Assembly (NCBI GenBank): GCA_026394505.1
Contig: JAPKYC010000137.1
Coordinates: 1-43,313, forward strand
Origin: Methanothrix sp.
GTDB lineage: Archaea; Halobacteriota; Methanosarcinia; Methanotrichales; Methanotrichaceae
Direction: 5' to 3'
Length of the DNA: 43,313 bases
Shown here: positions 8,476 to 16,964 of the stretch, one piece after another
Position numbering within the stretch: position 1 is the stretch's first letter
How the letters are laid out: every line of letters starts with the position of its first letter
Notes under the pieces: model-generated
The model's database searches: none
The model's input: the letters and a program-made list of their open reading frames with translations, nothing else
What the model was told of the DNA's origin: nothing
Program-made: the position numbers and the translations under genes

Positions 8476-10188
8476 TTGGAATCTGAAAAGGAACTAAACC
8501 CAGAAGAATTGTTTCAACTATTTCAGAGTGCTTTCAAGCAAAGCAATGCAGAGATAGGTAGAGAAGCGCTTAAGCGATTTGACAAGGTACGAGATAAGTC
8601 AATATTCCTAGATCCTACAATTAAATTTATCTCGGACGAATCTGAGGATGAAATTAGAGGTTGGGCAACCACAATTTTAAGGATGATTGGGGAAGACCTT
8701 CCAAAGTGGAAAGATGATGCGAAGCGAGCTGAAGCGGCGCAAAAAGCTTTCCAATCAATTATAGAGTTATTAAAACGTACGAGCTCTAAGGAAGAAAAGA
8801 AAAGATATTCCGATACTAGATTCTTCGCATTAAAGGCTGCAAAAATCCTCTCGACAGACGATGACAAGCAAGGAATTCTTAGAGGATTTCTCACAACAAT
8901 TTGGCAAGATGAGGACGAACATCATCCAGTTCGTGCTGAAGCGTTAGTTATTCTTGCGGATCTGGGAGATAATGAGAGTAAAAATAAAGTAAGAGATTGG
9001 TTGAAAAATCCAAGAGATTTCCGGAAATCATTAGGTATGCTGAAGGCCTTACGTGAATTTCCTCAATCTGATTTAGAGGATGAAGTTATTGCGATTTTAG
9101 GATCCAATGATTACTACTCTGATCATAAGTACGAAGCTATTTTAGTTCTGGGAAAATCCCCCAGTGGAGATTTGAAGGTCATTCGCAAATTAGGTGAAAT
9201 TGCAAGAACCGATTCTCACTCATATTTCCGTTTACAGGCCTTGAAATCCTTAGCCAATCTCAAGAAAAGAGAATCAGTCTTTGATCTTCTACATGGTCTA
9301 ACGGATACAAATGCAGAGAACCGAGTACAGGCATGTAATGCACTGAAATCTACCCTCTCTACAGATACAGAAGCAATTTCGATTATCATTAATGAAGCAT
9401 TTAATAAAGATTCCACTGATGATGTCTCTATAAAGCAATATGTAGAAGCACTTCGACATATAGATCTAGATAGAACTGTTTCTGCAGACATTCTCAGCAG
9501 GGAACTCCGAAACGAGGATCGAAAACGAGCACAAATCGCAGAGAAAATGCTAATCGAACTTGGAGGCTGGGTGGCAGTTCAACGATTAAATCAACGACGA
9601 ATAACCTTAGATGCCCTCGATAAACTTTTAAACGAATCTGAAATTGTAGTTAAAAATACATTTGAAGATACAATTCGCCAAGCTAGGCATAATTTCAAGT
9701 TTGCCCTTGGAGTTAATATTCTTGTGGTGATTACAGGATTTGTTTTAATTGGGATCGCAATAAAACAAGTATGGGACGGAAATAGTACGTTCGATCAGTT
9801 GTCGGTTGGTGGAGCTGGAGTATTCGGACTAATAATTAACAGGTATTTTAACGATCCGCGCAAAAATGCAAAAGAGGACTTGACCACTTTTATGAATGTA
9901 AATGTCATTTTTTTGGGTTTTTTAAGACAATTGAATGAAATAGATGCTACTTTTAAGCATGCATACTTGGAAAGCCAAAATTTCGGAATAGCTCAAATGA
10001 ATGAGACAGTTACACAGATCCAAGTGACCATGAATAAAACCCTAATTTTGGCATCTGATTATTTGGCGGCCCCAGTAATCATCAATAAGACAAAAGAAAG
10101 TCCTAGATCAATCCATGAAGATACTTTGAGTTCTAGTTTGGTTGAAAACCCAGATTTGACTGCTCAAGATTTGACTCGATCTATATAG
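8476..10188 (+). CDS. HEAT-repeat protein with C-terminal transmembrane segments
   Basis: Alpha-helical repeats (AEALVILADLGDNESKNKVRDWL, YEAILVLGKSPSGDLKVIRKLGEIA, FRLQALKSLANLKKRESVFDLLHGL) then hydrophobic FKFALGVNILVVITGFVLIGIAI. Start appears to be TTG; the frame is open upstream to about 8364. Confidence 0.65.
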   Translation: MESEKELNPEELFQLFQSAFKQSNAEIGREALKRFDKVRDKSIFLDPTIKFISDESEDEIRGWATTILRMIGEDLPKWKDDAKRAEAAQKAFQSIIELLKRTSSKEEKKRYSDTRFFALKAAKILSTDDDKQGILRGFLTTIWQDEDEHHPVRAEALVILADLGDNESKNKVRDWLKNPRDFRKSLGMLKALREFPQSDLEDEVIAILGSNDYYSDHKYEAILVLGKSPSGDLKVIRKLGEIARTDSHSYFRLQALKSLANLKKRESVFDLLHGLTDTNAENRVQACNALKSTLSTDTEAISIIINEAFNKDSTDDVSIKQYVEALRHIDLDRTVSADILSRELRNEDRKRAQIAEKMLIELGGWVAVQRLNQRRITLDALDKLLNESEIVVKNTFEDTIRQARHNFKFALGVNILVVITGFVLIGIAIKQVWDGNSTFDQLSVGGAGVFGLIINRYFNDPRKNAKEDLTTFMNVNVIFLGFLRQLNEIDATFKHAYLESQNFGIAQMNETVTQIQVTMNKTLILASDYLAAPVIINKTKESPRSIHEDTLSSSLVENPDLTAQDLTRSI

Positions 10189-10224
10189 AACTTCAATCTG
10201 CACCGCTGTCTCCAGCTCGCTCCC

Positions 10225-10708
10225 CGTACAGCGTAGCCCTGGCGTTCGGCTACCAGCGGGCGGGCGACCTCCCGCAGGCCAGGGAGTACACCATGCAGGC
10301 CCAGGCGGCGGGAATCCCGTGGCCCTCAAGAACCTGGACGCTATCTTCGGCAAGGAAGGCGACAGCTTGCGGGCTCTCTACTATCTGCGCCGCTCTTTCG
10401 AGATCGATCCCCTGGATCCGCAGACCGTGTACGGCCTCGCCTTCGCCTATATGGAGCTGGGAGACATGGAGCCGGCCCAGAAGCATTTCCAGGCGATTCT
10501 GGGGATGGAGGCACCCGAGGAGCTGCGCGTTCTGGCCATAGATGCCCAGACTCTGCCAGAAGGCCGCCAATGGGCCCCCTGGCGCGAGGGCGGCAAGACG
10601 CGCAATGTGCACCTGGGAAGCAGCAGGATGATGGATACCGCGGAAGCCCGCCAGAAGGCCAGGGAGACGAAGGCGGAGGCGCTGGGGAGGCATGAGACAG
10701 GATATTGA
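10225..10708 (+). pseudogene. TPR protein fragment with a frameshift near 10316
   Basis: Two frames join as ...VALAFGYQRAGDLPQAREYTMQAQAAGIPVALKNLDAIFGKEGDSLRALYYLRRSFEIDPLDPQTVYGLAFAYMELGDMEPAQKHFQAIL. Confidence 0.6.
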
Positions 10709-10889
10709 TGATCGTGCCTGGCCCATGGGGTCAAGGCCGGGCGGGGCAATGAAATGCGCCCTCCCTCAAGTTAGCAGCATCGACCTCTCGCCGCCGGGTG
10801 TTAGCCTATTGAGGAAGTATTGCCCACATGATTTCGAGAGTCACTGTGCTGGAGATGGGAACCCCGGATGACCTATAGAAGCACAATTA

Positions 10890-11645
10890 TTACTCATGTC
10901 TTTGAATATGGCTGCCGTTACAAAACGGTTTGTTATCCGATCTTCCGCATCTACAGAGGGTGACACGGTTCCGAATTTCGTATGGTTTGCCCTCAGAGGA
11001 TTCGATAGGGATGCCGCCGCGCACCCAGAGTGGGCCGTGCTCACCCCGAGGAGGATATTCAATGATTACAATGGACTTCTCGAATTCGGGCTCTATTATA
11101 TTCCAGCTTTCATTGTCCTTGATCACCAGCCGACCCGATGGGCAGTTGCACGCTTCCTCTATAGCAATGTCCCGAGCTTCCGGGCTATCTGATTGCTCTA
11201 CAAGGTTCCAGATCCCGCCTGCTCGCATGCAGAACCTGGCATGGACGCAAAGATGATTATTATCGGACAATGTTAGCGCAGGACCACGGATCACTCCCGC
11301 TCCTTTATCAAAGGGCTCGTTGTCTCCTGCCTCGGTTCCGTCAAAGTGACTCTTTGAATGAGTCCCATCACAAAACGGTTTGTTCATTGATTGGCCGCAC
11401 CGGCAGAGGGCATACTTTTCCTGCACGGGGTATTTCTTAACTTCCCGCCAGGTCCGACAGTAACCCTCATCATCGTTGCAAATCTCCGAGGTAGCAAGGG
11501 GTACTCCGCCGGTCACGATATATGGGCCATTCTTGCTAACGGTGATCTTCATGGAGTCATCTTGGGGTCCTGACGGGCTCTCATTCTTTTCTGTCATATT
11601 ATTGTATTCGGCTTTACTCGGATAAATTCTTGTGGACGCACTCAA
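10890..11645 (-). CDS. CDGSH iron-sulfur protein: two CDGSH motifs flanking a Fer4_19-like cysteine region
   Basis: CRCGQSMNKPFCDGTH and CRCGRSDNKPFCNGSH; central HARFCMRAG...ACNCPSGRLVIKD. A more likely start is M at 11597. Confidence 0.85.
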   Translation of the reverse strand: MSASTRIYPSKAEYNNMTEKNESPSGPQDDSMKITVSKNGPYIVTGGVPLATSEICNDDEGYCRTWREVKKYPVQEKYALCRCGQSMNKPFCDGTHSKSHFDGTEAGDNEPFDKGAGVIRGPALTLSDNNHLCVHARFCMRAGGIWNLVEQSDSPEARDIAIEEACNCPSGRLVIKDNESWNIIEPEFEKSIVIIEYPPRGEHGPLWVRGGIPIESSEGKPYEIRNRVTLCRCGRSDNKPFCNGSHIQRHE

Positions 11646-11673
11646 AGATATAATATAAATTCAACCTTTCTCC

Positions 11674-12768
11674 TCATGTCTTTTTTACCAGTTCGAGCAA
11701 GCAATATTGATAGGGCAAGCCCTCGGGTTTTTCATAGAACTTGTCCCGCAGCCGTTGATAAATGTCTTCGATCAGGTCTTTGTTGTCTGCGTGAAGTCCG
11801 ATCCACATCGACGATTCACTCCAGGCCCTGACTACATGGGCCAGGGTAGCGGCAAGCTTGGACCGTTCCTGTGGGTCGTCCAACTTGTCCTGCGCCTTGC
11901 TAAAATAGGCGCACGGGACAGTCAATGGATCAACGGCGTTGACGGCAAAACACCACCTAAGATCGTCTTCATTCAGCAAACGTGACATTTCATGGGGCGT
12001 CGCAAAGTAATCCGGTATAAAAATAGCATTTAGCTCTGCTTCGGAAAGCTTTTTCTCCTCATATAACTCTTTGCAAATGTCCCTGAGGTTGTTATATCCC
12101 GGCGACGCCGGCCACCGGTCGTCTCCCAGATTGGCAAGGTTGGCAAAAAACAAAGCGCCCCCCTTAACCAGCGACGCCCTGCATTCGTGCAGAAACGACC
12201 GCCAATCCGCTTTCCATTTTTCCGCAAATTTTCTACGTTCAAAATCAGGCAACTGGTTGGGCTGTATGCAGAGGGCATGCTGAAAATAATCAGGTCCAAC
12301 CGTTTTGGCATTCAGCCAGTGCAGCGCAGTGGAGGAAAAACCGATCTGGAGTTTGCCTGTTATCTCAGGAAATGGTTCATAAAAAGACCGCTGGATGTAT
12401 TGGGCCTCTACGTGCTTTAATTTCGCTAATGCCGAGGTTGCACAGAAGGTCTCGAAATTCGCCGGACCCGCCAGATCAATATAGACTAATTTGATGGTCA
12501 GCGTGGGATTCACCTCGTGAATCTGGCAGATGACTGCTTCAAACAACTCGCTCGAATTCACACCGTCTGCGGCGCCGTAATCGGCGATCACAAAAACCTC
12601 GTCGGCGCTCATGGCAGCGATCTGCGGAGATATACGCCGGATGTAAGACGCCATCCTGGGCAGTACCTCTGCATCCACCGCACGGGCCGTATCTGAAATC
12701 CGGCTGTAATCCTTGGTCATTGTCGGTGAATATTGTTGTGATGCGTTCTTCATGGGCTTTTGCCTCAT
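11674..12768 (-). CDS. SABATH-like SAM-dependent carboxyl methyltransferase (Methyltransf_7-like)
   Basis: VIADYGAADGVNSSELF (SAM motif), KLQIGFSSTALHWLN (compare the SABATH SSYSLxWLS region), long insertions typical of the family. Confidence 0.6.
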   Translation of the reverse strand: MRQKPMKNASQQYSPTMTKDYSRISDTARAVDAEVLPRMASYIRRISPQIAAMSADEVFVIADYGAADGVNSSELFEAVICQIHEVNPTLTIKLVYIDLAGPANFETFCATSALAKLKHVEAQYIQRSFYEPFPEITGKLQIGFSSTALHWLNAKTVGPDYFQHALCIQPNQLPDFERRKFAEKWKADWRSFLHECRASLVKGGALFFANLANLGDDRWPASPGYNNLRDICKELYEEKKLSEAELNAIFIPDYFATPHEMSRLLNEDDLRWCFAVNAVDPLTVPCAYFSKAQDKLDDPQERSKLAATLAHVVRAWSESSMWIGLHADNKDLIEDIYQRLRDKFYEKPEGLPYQYCLLELVKKT

Positions 12769-12884
12769 AACTGTAATCTAACTGGTTTTGAAATCGGGCA
12801 GCGTTTGAGAAATCCCGTGCAGCGCTTTGTCTTGTGTCAGCTCTTATACAACTATTGCGTAATACTTGCAATGCTTCTTCAGGG

Positions 12885-13082
12885 TGGCGATGCTCGATGG
12901 CGCGCGGCGGATAGGACCGCCCGCGAGCTGGCCCGGGCATGTGCGAGCCCTGCGAAAGGCCACCCGCGCACCCGCGGCCCGACCCTGGGAAGTGCCAGGA
13001 AGATGGATGCCGCGGCAGCCAGCCAGAAGGCCAGGGAGAGGAAGGCGGAGGCGCTGGGGATGCAGGGCTTGTCTTTGTTGTA
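12885..13082 (+). pseudogene. 3'-end fragment related to the tail of the TPR remnant at 10590-10705
   Basis: KMDAAAASQKARERKAEALG resembles RMMDTAEARQKARETKAEALG; nucleotide similarity is visible as ccagggaga(g/c)gaaggcggaggcgctgggga. Confidence 0.55.
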
Positions 13083-13119
13083 AAATACATATAGTAAGCA
13101 AGCGCAAGATCAGGTCGCC

Positions 13120-14880
13120 ATGTCTCCGTTGGCACTCTGGCTCTGCATGATTCTCCTCATCGGTAATGGGATAGCCGTAGATGTGCCTTTCGTCTTTGAT
13201 AAGATGTCATCCGGCGTGGCTAGCTACAATTCTGATCAGCTTGAGCAGGCGTATGCTGCATCTTCAGACCTCATGGGAGTGCCCCCGGTCTCCTATCTAT
13301 CAGACAGCGAGGTTCTAGAGTTCCCGATTGTAGGTGGCGGCAGTGCACCTGTTGGAAGAACCGAGAAGAAGGAAGATGATCTCAAAAAGACCGTTAGCTC
13401 AAGGGTAGAGCCAGCTCATTCTATGGTCCACGAGGTAGCCTTACTACTCGTGGCCAAGTTTCCTGGAGATCTCACTATTGACCAGATATGCTCAATTTAC
13501 AGCTACATGAAGAACGGTGAAGGATCTGTAAAAGGCTGGAGCTATGCCCGCGATCCAAGAGGCACCGATTTCTTCATGTATGCCAACCAATCCCTCAAGA
13601 TTGGCGGCAAAGCCGGTTGCGCAGGTGTGGGTGATTGCGATGATTTTGCCATCCTCATGTCGGCACTGGTGGAGTCTATCGGCGGAACCACACGAATTAT
13701 TTTTGCTCAAAACAAAACCTCTGGCGGGCATGCTTATGCAGAGGTCTATCTCGGGAATCTCAGCGATCAGAACAGCCAGGTAGATGAGATTATCAACTGG
13801 CTAAAGCAGAAATTCAATACGAATAAGATCTACACTCATATAGACACTGATAACAAGAATGTCTGGCTTAACCTGGACTGGGGTGTAGATGAGAAAGGAA
13901 CGACGCATCCTGGAGGGCCCTTTTTCCAGGGAGATAAGCACATTTTTGTCTGCGCCAGGGAGTTTGGAAAGACTTCCTTGAAATTACCTGAGACAAAGAA
14001 AGAAGGAGATGAACTGAGCCCGGCCATTCCATTGAATATAACGACAGATGAAATCAAGAGCAAATCTGCAGAGGTCTGGTTTAATAAGGGATTTGCTTTG
14101 AGTAGCCTAGGGTGGTACGATGAGGCCTTGCAGGCTTATGACAGAGCAATCGAGATCGATCCTAACTTTGCCGAGGCCTGGAACAACAAAGGCACTACTC
14201 TCCATAAACAAGACAAGTACGATGAAGCCATCAAAGCCTATGACGAGGCCATTAGGCTGGATCCCGAATATGTCGATGCCTGGTACAACAAAGGCAATTC
14301 TCTTGTAGACCAAGGCGAGTACGATGAGGCCATCAAAGCCTACGATGAAGCCATCAGACTAGATCCGAAATTTGCATACGCCTGGAACAACAAAGGCAGT
14401 GCTCTCGGTGTTCAGGGCAAGTACGACGAAGCCATCAAAGCCCGCGATGAAGCAATCGAGATCGATCCTAACTTTGCCGTGGCTTGGTGCAACAAAGGCA
14501 TTGCATTCGGTGAACAGGGCAAGTACGACGAGGCCATCAAGGCTTTTGACGAGGCCATCAGGCTGGATCCCGACTTTGCCGAGGCCTGGTACAGCAAAGG
14601 CGTTGCTCTCCATAAACAAGACAAGTACGATGAGGCCATCAAGGCCTGTGATGAGGCTATTAGGCTAGATCCCAATTATGCCGAGGCCTGGAACAACAAA
14701 GGCACCAATCTCCATAAACAAGACAAGTACGATGAAGCCATCAAAGCCTATGACGAGGCCATTAGGCTGGATCCCGAATATGTCGATGCCTGGTACAACA
14801 AAGGCGTTGCTCTTAAAGCCCTCGGAAGGAATGACGAAGCAAATGCTGCCTTCGCAAAAGAAAAAGAGCTAGGGGTATAG
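13120..14880 (+). CDS. Secreted transglutaminase-like domain plus TPR-repeat protein
   Basis: Signal peptide; GDCDDFAILMSALVESIGG...GGHAYAEVYLG (TGL Cys/His motifs) followed by tandem 34-aa YDEAIKAYDEAIRLDPxxxxAWxNKG repeats. Confidence 0.85.
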   Translation: MSPLALWLCMILLIGNGIAVDVPFVFDKMSSGVASYNSDQLEQAYAASSDLMGVPPVSYLSDSEVLEFPIVGGGSAPVGRTEKKEDDLKKTVSSRVEPAHSMVHEVALLLVAKFPGDLTIDQICSIYSYMKNGEGSVKGWSYARDPRGTDFFMYANQSLKIGGKAGCAGVGDCDDFAILMSALVESIGGTTRIIFAQNKTSGGHAYAEVYLGNLSDQNSQVDEIINWLKQKFNTNKIYTHIDTDNKNVWLNLDWGVDEKGTTHPGGPFFQGDKHIFVCAREFGKTSLKLPETKKEGDELSPAIPLNITTDEIKSKSAEVWFNKGFALSSLGWYDEALQAYDRAIEIDPNFAEAWNNKGTTLHKQDKYDEAIKAYDEAIRLDPEYVDAWYNKGNSLVDQGEYDEAIKAYDEAIRLDPKFAYAWNNKGSALGVQGKYDEAIKARDEAIEIDPNFAVAWCNKGIAFGEQGKYDEAIKAFDEAIRLDPDFAEAWYSKGVALHKQDKYDEAIKACDEAIRLDPNYAEAWNNKGTNLHKQDKYDEAIKAYDEAIRLDPEYVDAWYNKGVALKALGRNDEANAAFAKEKELGV

Positions 14881-14907
14881 CGGATCGGGTTCAGTTCTAT
14901 CCACATT

Positions 14908-15480
14908 TTATAATACCACATGTGGCCCCTCCGGCCTGCCCTCCTCCAGCCTCCTCTGTATCATCTCCTCCACCTCGCCGGGCCGGGCGTGGAAGACCTC
15001 CGCCAGGATCTCCTTGGCCGTCTCCAGCTCCATAGCCCTGCTTACCATCGGCCTGGGCTCGATCGCTCTCCGCAGTCTCCAGGGCCACCTCATGAGTATG
15101 CCTCCAAAGTAGCCTGCGCTCCCGGCATCTTCGCCTCGGCCTTCGCGCGGCCTGCTCGCCGTAGATGCAGAACACCCAGGTTAGCCAGCTCGGTTCAGCT
15201 TCTGCAGGTGAGGATCCAGCGCCGGCGCATAGAGCAGGATGGTGGTCTCCAGGATGGTCATGAGCTGGAAGACTGTAAAGGCGCGGCGCACTTCCAGCTC
15301 CGTGAATTTGCGGTCCAGCCGGCTGAGGATGCTGGAGTAGTTGCCACAGATGAAGAGGATCTTGTAGCGCTGCAGTTCCAGGTGGCTGTTCAGGGCGCCG
15401 GTCAGCATCTCCACGGGGGGCGACCAGGACGCTGAATGTTTCGGGGAGCAGGGAGACGGTCGGGTGGAGTTCGATTTCCA
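14908..15480 (-). pseudogene. Decayed second copy of the 5854-6599 gene pair
   Basis: MRWPWRLRRAIEPRPMVSRAMELETAKEILAEVFHARPGEVEEMIQRRLEEGRPEG matches 5854-6090; MEIELHPTVSLLPETFSVLV plus frameshifted LNSHLELQRYKILFICGNYSSILSRLDRKFTELEVRRAFTVFQLMTILE...LLYAPALDPHLQKL matches 6087-6599. Confidence 0.8.
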
Positions 15481-15628
15481 TGATAAAAGATATGAGGGCG
15501 AGGCAAGGGGGCGGGGCGAAAGTGAAGAGCGATCCAAATTCTAGGGTCAAGAGATAATAAAATTGGTCAACACCGCAATTTTTCCAAAATGTATTTATTG
15601 ATAGTAATAGTGAAAGTCACTATTAACA

Positions 15629-16048
15629 ATGGATATGAACTCTATGATAAATAAAAAGAATGTGGCCATTGGTTTGGTCGTGGGATTGTTTCTGTCGATA
15701 GGTTGTGTCTTGAGCTATAACCCGTCTGGTGGGGTTTCAGACGATCTGTCTGGCAAGTGGGATATGGTGGCTAACACGAATTATAAATTCATCCTTGACC
15801 TGCAGCAAAGCGGGAACCAGATCACAGGCACCATGACCAGCAAAGATGCGGCTTCCGAGACTGTGGAGACCATCAGCGGCACTATATCCGGCGGAACAAT
15901 TCAGTTCAACCGAGAAGGTCCCGGCCAGGTCTACACCGGCAGTGTGTCCGGCTCGTGTATTACAGGCACCTTTAGCCAAAACGGCCAGGGTCAGTATCCC
16001 TGGAGCGCGAGCAGGGTGCAGGGGGTCGTGTTAACACCGTTGATTTAG
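15629..16048 (+). CDS. Small secreted beta-rich protein, lipocalin-like by impression (copy 1)
   Basis: Signal peptide, then DDLSGKWDMVANTNYKFILDLQQSGNQITGTMTSKDAASETVETISGTISGGTIQF. Confidence 0.7.
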   Translation: MDMNSMINKKNVAIGLVVGLFLSIGCVLSYNPSGGVSDDLSGKWDMVANTNYKFILDLQQSGNQITGTMTSKDAASETVETISGTISGGTIQFNREGPGQVYTGSVSGSCITGTFSQNGQGQYPWSASRVQGVVLTPLI

Positions 16049-16087
16049 AGGCAGGGATGGCCTACTTTTTCTAACCTTACAGCATCG

Positions 16088-16115
16088 AGGGGTCGAATGC
16101 CCCTTGAGCTTTTCT
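16088..16115 (+). terminator. Putative hairpin terminator
   Basis: AGGGG(16088-16092)-TCGAATG-CCCCT(16100-16104) followed by TGAGCTTTTCTTT. Confidence 0.55.
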
Positions 16116-16266
16116 TTACCAGGAAAGTTTGCGGAAAGCTGACCCTATATTATTGTTATCAGCTATCCAGCTATCCTGATCTGCCTTCTCCAAGTCGTAT
16201 GTAGGGACATGTTTAATAATAAATAAACACATATACGATTGATACAAGCTTTTGAGGTAGGTCGAG

Positions 16267-16809
16267 GTGTTAGATATGTATATCAAAAAAAGATTTCTGG
16301 CTGGTATTGTACTGCTCATGCTTGCAATGAATACAGTTGATGCGATTCAGGGAAATCCATACTCAGATCCAAATCTCGCAAATCTTAAACCATCAGAACA
16401 TGAACCAGGATATTCTCTACCATATTACGACCTCACAGGTGAGTGGCAAGTGGAAAGCGATTCTGTAGGGGTAGATATACTCATAATAAAACAGTCGGGA
16501 AATACGATCGAAGGGACGATGTATGATTTTAATAGCACTAAACCCGTCGTTGATCCGATTGTTGGGACTATTTACGACAACCAAGTTGAATTCACTCGGA
16601 CACATCTTAATGAGTGGACTCGACGATATAGCGGCGTGATTTCGGTTATTTCCGGCTTTTTATCAATGCAAGGAACTGCTACTACTACAGGGGGGTATCC
16701 AAGCCAATATACCTGGACAGCACATGGGCCCCCTTTTAAGCCAAAAGGCTTGCCTGAAAACCTCCATCGTGTCGATGAGCCGGGAAGTCGCAGGGGCCTA
16801 GTCCCCTGA
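16267..16809 (+). CDS. Small secreted beta-rich protein, divergent paralog (copy 2)
   Basis: Signal peptide, LTGEWQVESDSVGVDILIIKQSGNTIEGTMYDFNSTKPVVDPIVGTIYDNQVEFTRT; same pattern as copies 1 and 3. Confidence 0.65.
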   Translation: MLDMYIKKRFLAGIVLLMLAMNTVDAIQGNPYSDPNLANLKPSEHEPGYSLPYYDLTGEWQVESDSVGVDILIIKQSGNTIEGTMYDFNSTKPVVDPIVGTIYDNQVEFTRTHLNEWTRRYSGVISVISGFLSMQGTATTTGGYPSQYTWTAHGPPFKPKGLPENLHRVDEPGSRRGLVP

Positions 16810-16818
16810 GCTTTTTTT
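16791..16818 (+). terminator. Putative hairpin terminator overlapping the stop codon of 16267-16809
   Basis: CAGGGG(16791-16796)-CCTAGT-CCCCTG(16803-16808) followed by AGC and T7. Confidence 0.6.
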
Positions 16819-16964
16819 ACTAGGAAAGTTTGCGGAAACTGACCTATATTTTCGTTATCATCTCGCCATCTATCCTGATCAGGCCTTCCCTGTAAAACTC
16901 CATAATCGACTCTATTTTTCCCGAAAGCATCTATTTATAGTAATAGTCATTATTAATAATAGAA

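Noticed and set aside
14107-14872. Alternate-frame ORFs in the TPR repeat region
   Set aside because: Repetitive shadow frames generated by the 102-nt TPR units.
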